Shown here one piece after another: positions 46,415-54,231 of a DNA stretch of 64,000 bases (position 1 is its first letter; every line of letters starts with the position of its first letter). A program made the translations under genes and the position numbers. Where the stretch lies: contig NZ_BBYJ01000028.1 in assembly GCF_001528665.1 (NCBI RefSeq), forward strand, positions 1 through 64,000, written 5' to 3'. The notes under the pieces were generated by a model. The model was given only the letters and a program-made list of their open reading frames with translations. It was not told the DNA's origin and made no database searches. The stretch comes from Microtetraspora malaysiensis. Lineage in GTDB: Bacteria > Actinomycetota > Actinomycetes > Streptosporangiales > Streptosporangiaceae.

Positions 46415-48948
46415 TGTGGTCTCCAGCAGGTCTCGATGATCAGCTCGGTCACCGGTTCGCCGTCACCGGCCGCGCCGGGGACGGGCAGCGCCTCGACGAA
46501 GGCCGGCTCCTGGGGGTAGCGGGCCAGGTACGTGGGCAGGCACCGCAGGTGCAGGGCATTGCCGAGGTCGACGTACTGCGGCTTGGCGGCGCGCAGCCTG
46601 TTCAGGAAGCCCTCCAAGGAGGCGGCGCTCCCTCCGGCCTCGATGAAGACGTGCTCGGGCAGGCCGTGATCGGCTCGCAGGTGCGCGGCGGCCACCGCGG
46701 GGTGACTTGCCGCCCACTGCTCGCGCAGCCGCGCCGCCGCGTCGTCGTCGAAGGCCCAGCGGCGCCGGTGCAGCACGACGCCGTCGTACGTGAGCCGTCC
46801 GCTCGCGGTCACGCCGTCGACCGTGTTCTTGGTGACGAACCTGGTCAGCGCGGGGAACCCGCAGTTGAGGTCACCCGTCAGCGGCGCGGTCCGGTACGGC
46901 AGCACGAAGGGTACGAGGAAGCCGAGGTAGAGGACGCTCAGGTCGCGGCCGGTGCCGCGATGCCGGATGCGGACCAGGCCGGTGTCCTCGTCGTGGACCA
47001 TTTCGAGCTCGTCGAGGGTGAGCCCGGCCCAGCGCGGGTCCTCCCCGACCTCCTCGGGCAGCACCAGCGGATGCAGGTTGGCGTTGAACCCCATCAGCGG
47101 GCGGAACTGGGCGACGTCCTCGCCGAGGAGGTGGCGTAACCAGCCGGCCACGGCGGTGGACGCGGAAGGGTCCAGGTGGGGCAGGAACCGGCTGGTGAAC
47201 CGGGCGAATCCCGCGTAGATGTGGTTGATCGCCAGCCCGCCGGGAAGGGGCTGGGCGAAGACGGAGTAGGCGGCGGGACGGGCCAGCGCCCAGCCGGGCA
47301 GCAGGTCGCGGGCGGCCGTGACGGCTTCCTCGGGGATGACGACGTCGGCCGCCTCCGGGCCGTTGGCGGCGGCGATGATCCCGGCGACGGTCTCGCGGGC
47401 GCTCCGCATGTCCTCCGGCTCGCGGCGCTCGCGCGGGTCGCCCTGGACCAGGTCGCGCCAGACCTCCGACATCATGGTCGCGCCGTCGGTCAGCGGGGCC
47501 CGTCCCCCGGCGCCGTAGCGGGCGGTGAACGTCTCGGCCATCAGGTGCCGCATGGACAGGTGGTGGTCGTACAGCATGAGGAGCGGCGTGATCCGGGTGA
47601 GCGCCGGGACGCCGTCGCGCCCGTGGCGGGCGTGCAGGCCCAGCGGGGCGGGCAGCGTGACGTCCTCCGTGAGCACGGGCGCCCCGGTCAGGTCGGCGCC
47701 GGTCCGCTCGCCCAGGAGCCGCCATTCGCCGGCCAGCGCTTCGAGGCTGTCCCGCCTGCCGGCGGGAGGCAGGCCGGTGAAGGCCCGGGTCACGTCCCGG
47801 ATCGCGGTGAGGCGCGCGGCCACCCCGGTCAGGTCCTGCTCCCGGCACCAGCGGGCGAGGGAGTGCAGGATGTCGGGGTCCTGCGTGTGTACGGGCCAGG
47901 CCGGGACGAGGAGACCCACCTCGACCATCTTCCGTACGTAGCGCGTGGCCATCGCGTCGGCGTCGGCGCTCTGGATGTGCGCGGCCAGCGCGGCGGCCAG
48001 GTCCCCGGGGGTCAGGCCGTCCGGCACGTCGCGCAGCCGTTCGATCAGGAAGCGGATGGGCCCGGTCAGGCCGACGTCGACCAGCTCCTCCGTCGTGCCG
48101 TAGAGGTGGCTGGAGTCGGAGAGCGGCATGTCGCGGTAAAAGCGCACCTGCTCGCCGTCCTCCCGCAGTCCGGGCGCGAGGCGGTGCGGGCACTGCGCCT
48201 CACGCAGCAGAGCGGCCATCAGGCGGCTGACGAGCACCCGGTTGGCCTGCACGGCGGCGACGGGGGCGGCCGGCGGTGTCTCCGGGGCGGCGTCCCACCA
48301 GCCGAGGCCGACCATGGTGTACCAGGAGAGCGGGCTGGTCTTGGAGGTGGCGCGGAGGGCGTAGCGCAGGACGGTCGGCTCGGCCTTGCGCGCGCGTTTG
48401 TCGGGCCGTCCCGCGTGGGCGGCCGTCCTGTCCACGCCGTGCAGCAGGTCGCGGCCGGTGAGCGTGACGGCCAGGCGGAGCGGTTCGGCCCGGCACACGG
48501 CGGCGAGCACGGCCCGTTCGGCGTCCAGCGCGTCCTGCCACGGCCCTTCCGGGGCGTCGAGCAGGGCGGTCAGGTTCTTCCTGTCGCGGATCGCGTCCAG
48601 CCAGGCGGCCAGCCCGGTGACTCGATCGGGCAGGTCGCCCAGCTCCCGCAGCAGCGACTCGCGCGGGACGCGGCCGTTGTGCACGTCACGGCGCAGCGGC
48701 AGGACGACGCCGCGGTGGAAGCCGGTCGAATGGTCGGACAGGCTCGCGGCCAGCGCGTCGGCCACCTCAGGGGCCGCGGAGGCGGCGGTCCGCAGCGCCT
48801 CCGTCAGCGCGCGCACCGCGGCGCGGAAGGGCTCGGCCGCCGCGGGCCGGTCGGGGTAGGGCAGGGCGGCACGCCTGACCACGGCGAAGGGCGCGGCCTC
48901 GATCTGTCCCGCACCCGCTGCTACGGGGCTCTCCACTGTGCTGGTCAT
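46411..48948 (-). CDS. LanB-type glutamylating dehydratase (N-terminal half only)
   Basis: This 845-residue protein corresponds to the glutamylation domain of split LanB enzymes (TbtB type). It transfers glutamate from Glu-tRNA to Ser or Thr side chains so that a partner protein can eliminate it to Dha or Dhb. Lantibiotic dehydratase N-terminal domain features include SKTSPLSWYTMVGLGWWD (about 220) and FARFTSRFLPHLD followed by HPLVLPEEVGEDPRWAGLTL. The elimination domain is absent and must come from a thiopep_ocin protein. It is the only such gene in the cluster, so it probably serves both precursors. ATG 48948 has GAGGA upstream; a hairpin separates it from the precursor gene. Confidence 0.9.
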   Translation of the reverse strand: MTSTVESPVAAGAGQIEAAPFAVVRRAALPYPDRPAAAEPFRAAVRALTEALRTAASAAPEVADALAASLSDHSTGFHRGVVLPLRRDVHNGRVPRESLLRELGDLPDRVTGLAAWLDAIRDRKNLTALLDAPEGPWQDALDAERAVLAAVCRAEPLRLAVTLTGRDLLHGVDRTAAHAGRPDKRARKAEPTVLRYALRATSKTSPLSWYTMVGLGWWDAAPETPPAAPVAAVQANRVLVSRLMAALLREAQCPHRLAPGLREDGEQVRFYRDMPLSDSSHLYGTTEELVDVGLTGPIRFLIERLRDVPDGLTPGDLAAALAAHIQSADADAMATRYVRKMVEVGLLVPAWPVHTQDPDILHSLARWCREQDLTGVAARLTAIRDVTRAFTGLPPAGRRDSLEALAGEWRLLGERTGADLTGAPVLTEDVTLPAPLGLHARHGRDGVPALTRITPLLMLYDHHLSMRHLMAETFTARYGAGGRAPLTDGATMMSEVWRDLVQGDPRERREPEDMRSARETVAGIIAAANGPEAADVVIPEEAVTAARDLLPGWALARPAAYSVFAQPLPGGLAINHIYAGFARFTSRFLPHLDPSASTAVAGWLRHLLGEDVAQFRPLMGFNANLHPLVLPEEVGEDPRWAGLTLDELEMVHDEDTGLVRIRHRGTGRDLSVLYLGFLVPFVLPYRTAPLTGDLNCGFPALTRFVTKNTVDGVTASGRLTYDGVVLHRRRWAFDDDAAARLREQWAASHPAVAAAHLRADHGLPEHVFIEAGGSAASLEGFLNRLRAAKPQYVDLGNALHLRCLPTYLARYPQEPAFVEALPVPGAAGDGEPVTELIIETCWRPQ

Positions 48949-48972
48949 CGATGCTTCCTCGCTGGCGGGTGA

Positions 48973-49002
48973 CCTCCCGGCCGCTGTGACACTGCCGGGA
49001 GG
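48973..49002 (-). terminator. Hairpin between precursor 1 and the dehydratase gene
   Basis: CCTCCCGGC (48973-48981) and GCCGGGAGG (48994-49002) form a 9-bp stem with 12-nt loop, 58 bp after the precursor 1 stop. No T-tract follows. Such hairpins commonly limit read-through so that precursor mRNA exceeds enzyme mRNA. Confidence 0.5.
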
Positions 49003-49007
49003 AGCAC

Positions 49008-49049
49008 CTACTTGATGATGATCGAGCAGCAGGAGCTGCAGGAATCGGT
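49008..49049 (-). pseudogene. Out-of-frame core-like reading TDSCSSCCSIIIK after precursor 1
   Basis: Eleven nt after the precursor 1 stop, the +1 frame on the minus strand reads TDSCSSCCSIIIK then TAG. The Ser/Cys pattern resembles a thiazolyl-peptide core, especially the SSSCCSS end of precursor 2. There is no leader or start in this frame, since a TGA lies upstream within the precursor gene. It may be the remnant of a deleted precursor. A chance match cannot be excluded because the segment is short. Confidence 0.35.
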
Positions 49050-49059
49050 CAGACGGTGG

Positions 49060-49218
49060 TTACTCGATTTCGGTGCAGCAGCAGCACGAGGACGAGGTCA
49101 TCCAGCTGAAGCAGCACGCGGACGCGCCGGTGTCGGGCAGCGCGACTCCGTCGCGCACGGTCGTCACCGACAGCTCGTCCAGGGCCAGCTCTTCGACGTC
49201 GAAGGACAGTGCGTTCAT
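49060..49218 (-). CDS. RiPP precursor peptide 1 (thiazolyl-peptide type)
   Basis: This is a 52-residue precursor. The leader (1-32) is acidic with alternating hydrophobics, ends in VRDGVALPDTGA and fits the thiazolylpeptide-type bacteriocin precursor family. The core from about S33 reads SACCFSWMTSSSCCCCTEIE: six Cys, five Ser, two Thr, plus Trp and Phe. The first Ser and the Ser triplet at 42-44 are 9-11 residues apart, compatible with ring formation between two Dha if a pyridine synthase acts. The CysCysCysCys run could become four consecutive thiazoles. ATG 49218 has GGGAG 8 nt upstream. A reading starting at 49242 lacks this support. Exact leader cleavage is inferred. Confidence 0.88.
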   Translation of the reverse strand: MNALSFDVEELALDELSVTTVRDGVALPDTGASACCFSWMTSSSCCCCTEIE

Positions 49219-49287
49219 GAGTGTTTCTCCCTCTGTTTGCAATGGTTTGTTCTGCTCAGGTGAGGTTCGTCGGTCGCGCCTCCTTTC
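49219..49287 (-). promoter_or_regulatory. Spacer between exporter genes and precursor 1
   Basis: 69 bp with no hairpin; AT-richer CAAACCATTGCAAACAGAGG precedes the ribosome binding site. Precursor 1 may have its own promoter here in addition to the transcript from the exporter genes. Confidence 0.35.
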
Positions 49288-50079
49288 TCAATCCACGGCA
49301 CGGCGGCCGAAGCCGCGCATGCCCGCTTCGGCCGCCACCGCGCCGGCGACGGCCAGGACCAGCAGGCAGAGCCACAGCGGGAGGTGCGGGATCTGGGGAA
49401 CCATCACCGCACGCATCCCCTCGCTGACGTAGGTGAGCGGATTGACCGCGCACACGATCTGGAACCACGGCAGGCGATCCAGACTGGGCCACGGGAACTG
49501 GGTGGCCCCGGTGAACATCAGCGGTGTGAGCACCACCGTGAAGACGACGTTGATCCCGCGCGGGGAGACAGCCGTGCCCACGACCATGCCCACGGCCGAG
49601 CCGACGAAGGCGCCGAGCGCCATCACAGCGAGCGCGGGCAGGAGCGACGCGGGGGCCAGTACGGTGTCCGGCAAGATCACCAGGCCCAGCGGGATCATCA
49701 CGACGCCGGCCACCACGCCCCGGATCGTGCCGAACACGATCTTCTCCATCGCCACCAGCCTGGTCGGCAGCGGCGAGAGGAGCCGGTCCTCGATCTCCCT
49801 GCTGAAGGAGAAGTCGAGGGTCAGCGGCAGCGCGGTGTTCTGCAGCCCGCCGATGAAGGCGTTCAGGGCGATGATGCCCGGCAGCAGGATGTTGCCGAAC
49901 CCGCGGCCGACGTAGCCCAGGTCGGCCAGGAGCTTTCCGAAGACGAACAGCATGAACAGCGGCTGGAGAAGGACCTGCGCCAGGAAGCTCGGCAGCTCGC
50001 GGCCGGTGACGACGAGGTCGCGGCCGAGTATGGCGGTGAAGGCACGCGCGGTGGGCGGGCGCTCGTCGAGGATGGTCAT
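49288..50079 (-). CDS. ABC-2 permease of the cluster's exporter
   Basis: This 263-residue protein has six membrane segments, beginning after ILGRDLVVTGRELPSFLAQV, and belongs to the ABC-2 daunorubicin-resistance (DrrB-like) permeases. The coupling region FSFSREIEDRLLSPLPTRLVAMEK and the late LPWFQIVCAVNPLTYVSEGMRA are family landmarks. Together with the ATPase it would export the mature peptides and give self-resistance. Its ATG overlaps the ATPase stop (ATGA). It is the only transporter in the cluster. Confidence 0.9.
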   Translation of the reverse strand: MTILDERPPTARAFTAILGRDLVVTGRELPSFLAQVLLQPLFMLFVFGKLLADLGYVGRGFGNILLPGIIALNAFIGGLQNTALPLTLDFSFSREIEDRLLSPLPTRLVAMEKIVFGTIRGVVAGVVMIPLGLVILPDTVLAPASLLPALAVMALGAFVGSAVGMVVGTAVSPRGINVVFTVVLTPLMFTGATQFPWPSLDRLPWFQIVCAVNPLTYVSEGMRAVMVPQIPHLPLWLCLLVLAVAGAVAAEAGMRGFGRRAVD

Positions 50080-51038
50080 CGCAGCTCCCGTCCGGTCAGG
50101 CGGAGAAAGACGTCTTCCAGGCCGAGTTGGGCCACGTCCAGGCCGGTCAGGGAGATGCCGTGCCCGGCGAGCGCCTTGAGCACGGCGGGCAGGATCTCGC
50201 CGGGCTCCCGTGAGGTGTAGAGCCTGACGCGGCCCCCGGGCATCGCCTCGACCCGCTCGACGGTCTCGACGGCCGTGAGCGCCGCGTTGACGTCCTCGGC
50301 CGCGGACTCGGCTGACTCAGCGAATTCGAGCGAGAGCGTGAGGGTCGTGCTGCCGGGCAGCTCGCGTACCAGGGCGGCCGGGGCGTCCAGGGCGAGCAGC
50401 TTGCCGCGGTCCACGATGGCGACCCGGTCGCAGAGCTTGGCCGCCTCGTCCATCTGGTGCGTGGTGAGGACGACGGTGACGCCCCTGTCTTTCAGCTCGC
50501 GTACGCACTCGTGGACGAAGATGCGGGACTGCGGGTCGAGCCCGGTGGACGGCTCGTCCAGGAAGAGCACCTGCGGTTCGTGCATCAGCGCCCGCGCGAT
50601 CATGACCCGCTGGGCCTGGCCGCCGGAGACGTTGTCGAGCCGGTCGTCGCCGCGCTCCGCGAGCCCCATGCGTTCCAGCAGCTCGGCGGCGCGCTGCCGC
50701 CGTTCGGCCCGGCGTACGCCGTGGTAGGCGGCGTGGAAGAGCAGGTTCTGGCGGATGCTGAGCGACCGGTCCAGGTTGTTGCGCTGGGGGACGACGCCGA
50801 GCAGCCGCCGCACCCGGGTGGGCTCCTTCGCGACGTCCACCCCGCCGACCCGCGCCAGGCCGCCGGTCGGGCGCATCCGGGTGGTCAGGACGCCGACCGT
50901 CGTGGTCTTGCCCGCGCCGTTGGGCCCGAGCACGCCGAACACCTCGCCGGAACTCACCTGGAAACTGAGCGAGTCGACCGCGGACTGCGGGGCGCCCGGG
51001 TATTTCTTGGTGAGATTCTCGACCTCTACGGCATTCAT
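50076..51038 (-). CDS. DrrA-like ABC transporter ATPase of the cluster's exporter
   Basis: This 320-residue ATPase has Walker A GPNGAGKTTTVGVLTT, signature LDNVSGGQAQRVMIARALM, Walker B VLFLDEPSTGLDPQ, H-loop His in LTTHQMDEAAKL, and a C-terminal DrrA-type extension of about 90 residues. It heads the minus operon and drives the ABC-2 permease encoded by the overlapping next gene. It lies divergent to precursor 2. The transcript beginning here also reads through to precursor 1 unless stopped in the 69-bp spacer. Confidence 0.92.
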   Translation of the reverse strand: MNAVEVENLTKKYPGAPQSAVDSLSFQVSSGEVFGVLGPNGAGKTTTVGVLTTRMRPTGGLARVGGVDVAKEPTRVRRLLGVVPQRNNLDRSLSIRQNLLFHAAYHGVRRAERRQRAAELLERMGLAERGDDRLDNVSGGQAQRVMIARALMHEPQVLFLDEPSTGLDPQSRIFVHECVRELKDRGVTVVLTTHQMDEAAKLCDRVAIVDRGKLLALDAPAALVRELPGSTTLTLSLEFAESAESAAEDVNAALTAVETVERVEAMPGGRVRLYTSREPGEILPAVLKALAGHGISLTGLDVAQLGLEDVFLRLTGRELR

Positions 51039-51254
51039 GTGCCCGCCAATACCAGTCCGGTTCCCGGTGAAACGGATGGAGCGTATTCACGGCAAATCGG
51101 CGGAGTCAAGACAGTAATTCCGGCAAATTATCCGCCTTTACGCCCCGGGCCGCGGCGTGTCAATACCGCCATTCGTCCGTCAGGCGGGGCCGGTGCGGCC
51201 CGGTGATACTGCCGATGTCGTTTCGACCTTCGTGACACCGAGGAGGTGAAGAAC
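51039..51254. promoter_or_regulatory. Divergent promoter region of the two cluster arms
   Basis: 216 bp between the ATPase start and precursor 2 start. It contains a direct repeat ATTCACGGCAAAT (51085-51097) and ATTCCGGCAAAT (51117-51128), 32 bp apart or close to three helical turns, which could bind the SARP regulator. AGGAGG at 51241-51246 is the precursor 2 ribosome binding site. Exact -10/-35 elements were not identified. Confidence 0.5.
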
Positions 51255-51434
51255 ATGTCCATGACAACCACCCGGTTCGACCTTGCTGACCTGGACCTGA
51301 GCGGGCTTCAGGTGACGGTTATGCGTGACGCCGTGGCCGTGCCCGAGGGCGGGGCCACGTCCGGCTCGTCGAGCAGTGACTCGAGCTCGACCTGCGGGTC
51401 CTCCTCTTGCTGCTCCTCTGTTGCACAGCAGTAG
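51255..51434 (+). CDS. RiPP precursor peptide 2 (Ser-rich core)
   Basis: This is a 59-residue precursor. The leader (1-34) parallels precursor 1: FDLADLDLSGLQVTVMRD then AVAVPEGGA, with the shared RDxVAxPxxGA end. The core T35-Q59 has 13 Ser, two Thr and three Cys in 25 residues, with the runs SSSS (38-41), SSS (43-45) and SSSCCSS (49-55), and one Asp. Nearly all residues can be dehydrated or cyclised. ATG 51255 is 8 nt after AGGAGG; a GTG at 51246 overlaps that site and is not used. Downstream gene products are dedicated by position. Confidence 0.88.
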   Translation: MSMTTTRFDLADLDLSGLQVTVMRDAVAVPEGGATSGSSSSDSSSTCGSSSCCSSVAQQ

Positions 51435-51523
51435 TTTCCGCTTTATCCTGCGGCCGGGTGTTCTTCACGAACATCCGGCCGTATGGGCGTCATTGTTTCA
51501 ACGACTCTCTGTGGAGCGCACAC

Positions 51524-52684
51524 ATGATGGATGTCGTGTGCCATTATTTCGACCCGGACAAGGCGCCGTTGGTGCGCCGCCATTTCATTCCGCTCGCGCG
51601 TTCGCTGGCCGGTGAGGGGTTCGCCGTACACCTCGACCGCCATTGGCTGCACGGCCCGCACGTCCTGCTGCGGTTCGAGCCGGGGGCGGGGGTCGAGGCC
51701 ACGGCGGCGCGGGCGGCCGAGGAGTGCCGCCGCCACCTGGCCGGGCACCCATCCACCGTGGCCGTCGACGAGGCGGCGCTGCTCGCGGAGGCGGAGCAGG
51801 CCGGCCGGGCCGAGCTGATCCCCGGGCCCTACACGCCGATCCGGCCGGACAACACCGTCCTGGTGCGGGAGGCCGATCTCGGGGCGCTGACGGCGCTGCT
51901 GGGCTCGCCCGAAGCGGTCGCCGGACGCTGTGCGCTGCTCGCGCTCGGGCTCGACGCCGTGGCCGGCTCCCTGGACTATCTCGCCGACCGGGACTACACG
52001 GCCAATGCCAGGATCGTGGTCGCCCTGGCCGCGATGACCGCCCACAGCGCGAACTACCCAGCCGGGCTGGGCCGTGGCTACCAGTCCTTCCTGTCGCACG
52101 TGGAGGACTTCCTCGCCTACGACGACCCGGACGGCACGCTACGCACCGCCTTCGACCGCCACTGGTCAACCCACGCCCCGGGTGTGACCGCAATCGTCCG
52201 TGCCGCAGCAAACCCGGACGGAGCGGTGGCCTCCCCGGAGGGCGCGGGGGCGGACGTGGGCGGCTCCGAGGGCGTTCCCGGCGATCTGCGGGTTCTGGCG
52301 GCGGGTTGGCGGGGCTGGTCGTCGGCTGCGTGGCGGTACGCGGACGCCACGCTGGACACCGGGGCGCTGATCGGCAGCCGCAACGGGCACGCGGCGGTCG
52401 CCGCCAGGTTGGGCGGTGAGACGGAGATCCGCTGGGACTTCACCCGACGCCACTTCAGCGACTACCACCAGCTCCTCAACCGGTCGAACTTCCCGGAGAT
52501 CGCGGTCAGCCGGGAGTTCGGCGTGTACCGCTTCGGCACGAACGTCCTCTACCGGCTGCTCGCTCTGTGCGACCTACGCCCTCTGGAGCGATACCTGGCG
52601 GCCTACCTGTTCAGCCGGGCCGTGGAGGAGATCAACGGGGTGACCTGGCGCGAGCTCCTGGAGCCCGTGGTGAGGTCCCGGTGA
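51524..52684 (+). CDS. Thiopep_ocin-domain protein (elimination or pyridine-synthase family), arm 2
   Basis: This is a 386-residue paralogue of the arm 1 protein at 45302. Shared phrases include DKAPLVRRHFIPLARS, LDRHWLHGPHVLLRF, FLSHVEDFLAYDDPDGTLR and GVYRFGTNVLYRLLALCDLRPLERYLAAY. A 25-residue Gly/Ala/Glu-rich insert (about 225-250) is absent from arm 1. The start at 51524 has GGAG 7 nt upstream. Function is glutamate elimination or aza-[4+2] cycloaddition within the same family; dedicated to precursor 2 by position. The F protein gene overlaps its stop (GTGA). Confidence 0.85.
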   Translation: MMDVVCHYFDPDKAPLVRRHFIPLARSLAGEGFAVHLDRHWLHGPHVLLRFEPGAGVEATAARAAEECRRHLAGHPSTVAVDEAALLAEAEQAGRAELIPGPYTPIRPDNTVLVREADLGALTALLGSPEAVAGRCALLALGLDAVAGSLDYLADRDYTANARIVVALAAMTAHSANYPAGLGRGYQSFLSHVEDFLAYDDPDGTLRTAFDRHWSTHAPGVTAIVRAAANPDGAVASPEGAGADVGGSEGVPGDLRVLAAGWRGWSSAAWRYADATLDTGALIGSRNGHAAVAARLGGETEIRWDFTRRHFSDYHQLLNRSNFPEIAVSREFGVYRFGTNVLYRLLALCDLRPLERYLAAYLFSRAVEEINGVTWRELLEPVVRSR

Positions 52685-54231
52685 ACGGCTCCCAGGACGC
52701 CGCCGTGCTGCGGCTCAGGCCCGTGGTGCGGGCCAGCCGCCTGCCGGACGGCATCCACCTGCGGGCCTGGAGCACGTCGGTGAGCCTGGAGGGCGTGGCC
52801 GGGCTGTGGCCGCTGTGGGAACGGCTGCACCCGCTCCTCGCGGCGGGGGTGACGGAGGCGGGCCTGGACGCCCTCTGCCCGGACCCCGGAACCCGCCGCG
52901 CCGTCGGCGTGCTCCTCGACCGGCTGCACGAGAACGACCTGCTGGTACGGGTCCGGCCCGACGCGCCGACACCGCCTGCCGTACGGTCCTGGCTGGAGTC
53001 GGCGGCACCCGACCCCGACGCCGTCTGGGCCACCCTGCGCGACCTCCGGGTGACCGTGTACGGCGAGGGCCCCATCGCCGACGCCGCCCTCGCCGCCCTG
53101 ACCCGCTGCCACCTGACCACCCACCGAATCGCGAGCGCCGACGTGCCCGCCGGACACCTCCGGGTACGGGCAGCCGGTCTCGCGGTACACGCCGGCCACC
53201 TATCAGGCGCCGGCTTCGTAACGTACGCCGTGAACGCCGACGAGGTCGGCGGGCCGGCGGCGGTGCTGGCGGCGCGTCTGGGTCGCCTGCCCGCGCGGTC
53301 CTGGACGCCTGCGGCGGCCGAGATGCTCGCGGCGGCGGCCGTTGACCGGCTGCTGCGCGCCTGCGCGGGCCTGCCCGGCAGAGCGGGGGAGATCCTCCTG
53401 GTACGCCCCGGTCCGCTCACCGCGACGTACCGCCCCTGGCCACCGGCGGACCCCGCGCCCCGCGCCCGGCGGCTCACGCTGGAGGAGGCGCTGCGACGCA
53501 CCGAGCTGGTCACGGACCCGGAGCTGGGCCTGCTCCCGGAGGCGCGCGTCGACGGCCTGGCCCAACTACCGGTCGGGATGGCCGTCTGCGCCGTCCCCGG
53601 GACGCCGGTCGCCGGGATCGGGCCGACCACGGAGACCGCGCGCCTGGAGGCGGTACGGGCAGCCGCGCAGGTCAGCCTCGGCCTCGACCCGGCCGTGGCG
53701 GCGGTGGGCGCCGATGAGCTGCACGCCAGGGGAATCCTGCTCCGGCACCGCGCGGACCGGGCCGCCTGGCACGTCCGGCCGGGCGAGTGCGTGACGCACG
53801 ACCCGATCGCCACGCACTGGTGGCGGACGCTGGCGGAACGTCTGCGGGAACCCGTACGGGTTCAGGTACGCGACCTCGGCGGCGCCTGGCACGCGGAGAT
53901 CCACGACACCGGCGGCGACCGCCTGTCCTGGGCGGTCGAGCTGGAATGCGACAGCGCGGTGGCGATGGCGGCGCTCGCCGCGGCCGGCACCTCGTACGCG
54001 GGGCCCTCAATGCGGGCGGTGGCCGTCTGCGGAGCCCTGCCCCCGCCCGACATCACCGAGGAGGAGATGGACGAGGACCTCGGCCGCTGGTTGTGGCCTG
54101 CCCCGATCTCCCGGGACGAGGAAGCGCTCCAGGACGTGCTGAGCCGGTTGACCGGCTGCCGCCCCCGCCTCGACAACTCCGGCAGCGAGCTTGCGGCGGC
54201 GGGTTTCCAGATCTGGCGAGGAGAAGGATGA
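52681..54231 (+). CDS. Ocin-ThiF-like F protein, arm 2
   Basis: This is a 516-residue paralogue of the arm 1 F protein (68 residues shorter). The N-terminal RRE-like region VLRLRPVVRASRLPDGIHLR should bind the precursor 2 leader. The later DLRVTVYGEGPIADAALAAL corresponds to the ThiF-like Rossmann-type strand. GTG start lies in the upstream stop and the stop overlaps the YcaO start (ATGA), as in arm 1. Low conservation outside a few blocks suggests the arms diverged long ago. Confidence 0.85.
   Translation: MNGSQDAAVLRLRPVVRASRLPDGIHLRAWSTSVSLEGVAGLWPLWERLHPLLAAGVTEAGLDALCPDPGTRRAVGVLLDRLHENDLLVRVRPDAPTPPAVRSWLESAAPDPDAVWATLRDLRVTVYGEGPIADAALAALTRCHLTTHRIASADVPAGHLRVRAAGLAVHAGHLSGAGFVTYAVNADEVGGPAAVLAARLGRLPARSWTPAAAEMLAAAAVDRLLRACAGLPGRAGEILLVRPGPLTATYRPWPPADPAPRARRLTLEEALRRTELVTDPELGLLPEARVDGLAQLPVGMAVCAVPGTPVAGIGPTTETARLEAVRAAAQVSLGLDPAVAAVGADELHARGILLRHRADRAAWHVRPGECVTHDPIATHWWRTLAERLREPVRVQVRDLGGAWHAEIHDTGGDRLSWAVELECDSAVAMAALAAAGTSYAGPSMRAVAVCGALPPPDITEEEMDEDLGRWLWPAPISRDEEALQDVLSRLTGCRPRLDNSGSELAAAGFQIWRGEG

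Noticed and set aside
49008..49218. Programmed frameshift that extends precursor 1 into the downstream Ser/Cys reading
   Set aside because: No slippery sequence or stimulating structure was seen at the stop; a remnant is simpler.
49060..49242. Longer precursor 1 starting at 49242
   Set aside because: The extra eight residues overlap the ribosome binding site of the ATG at 49218, which fits the length and leader pattern better.
45302..52684. Naming either single-domain protein firmly as a pyridine synthase
   Set aside because: Elimination and cycloaddition enzymes belong to the same family and cannot be told apart by eye; the product could be linear.
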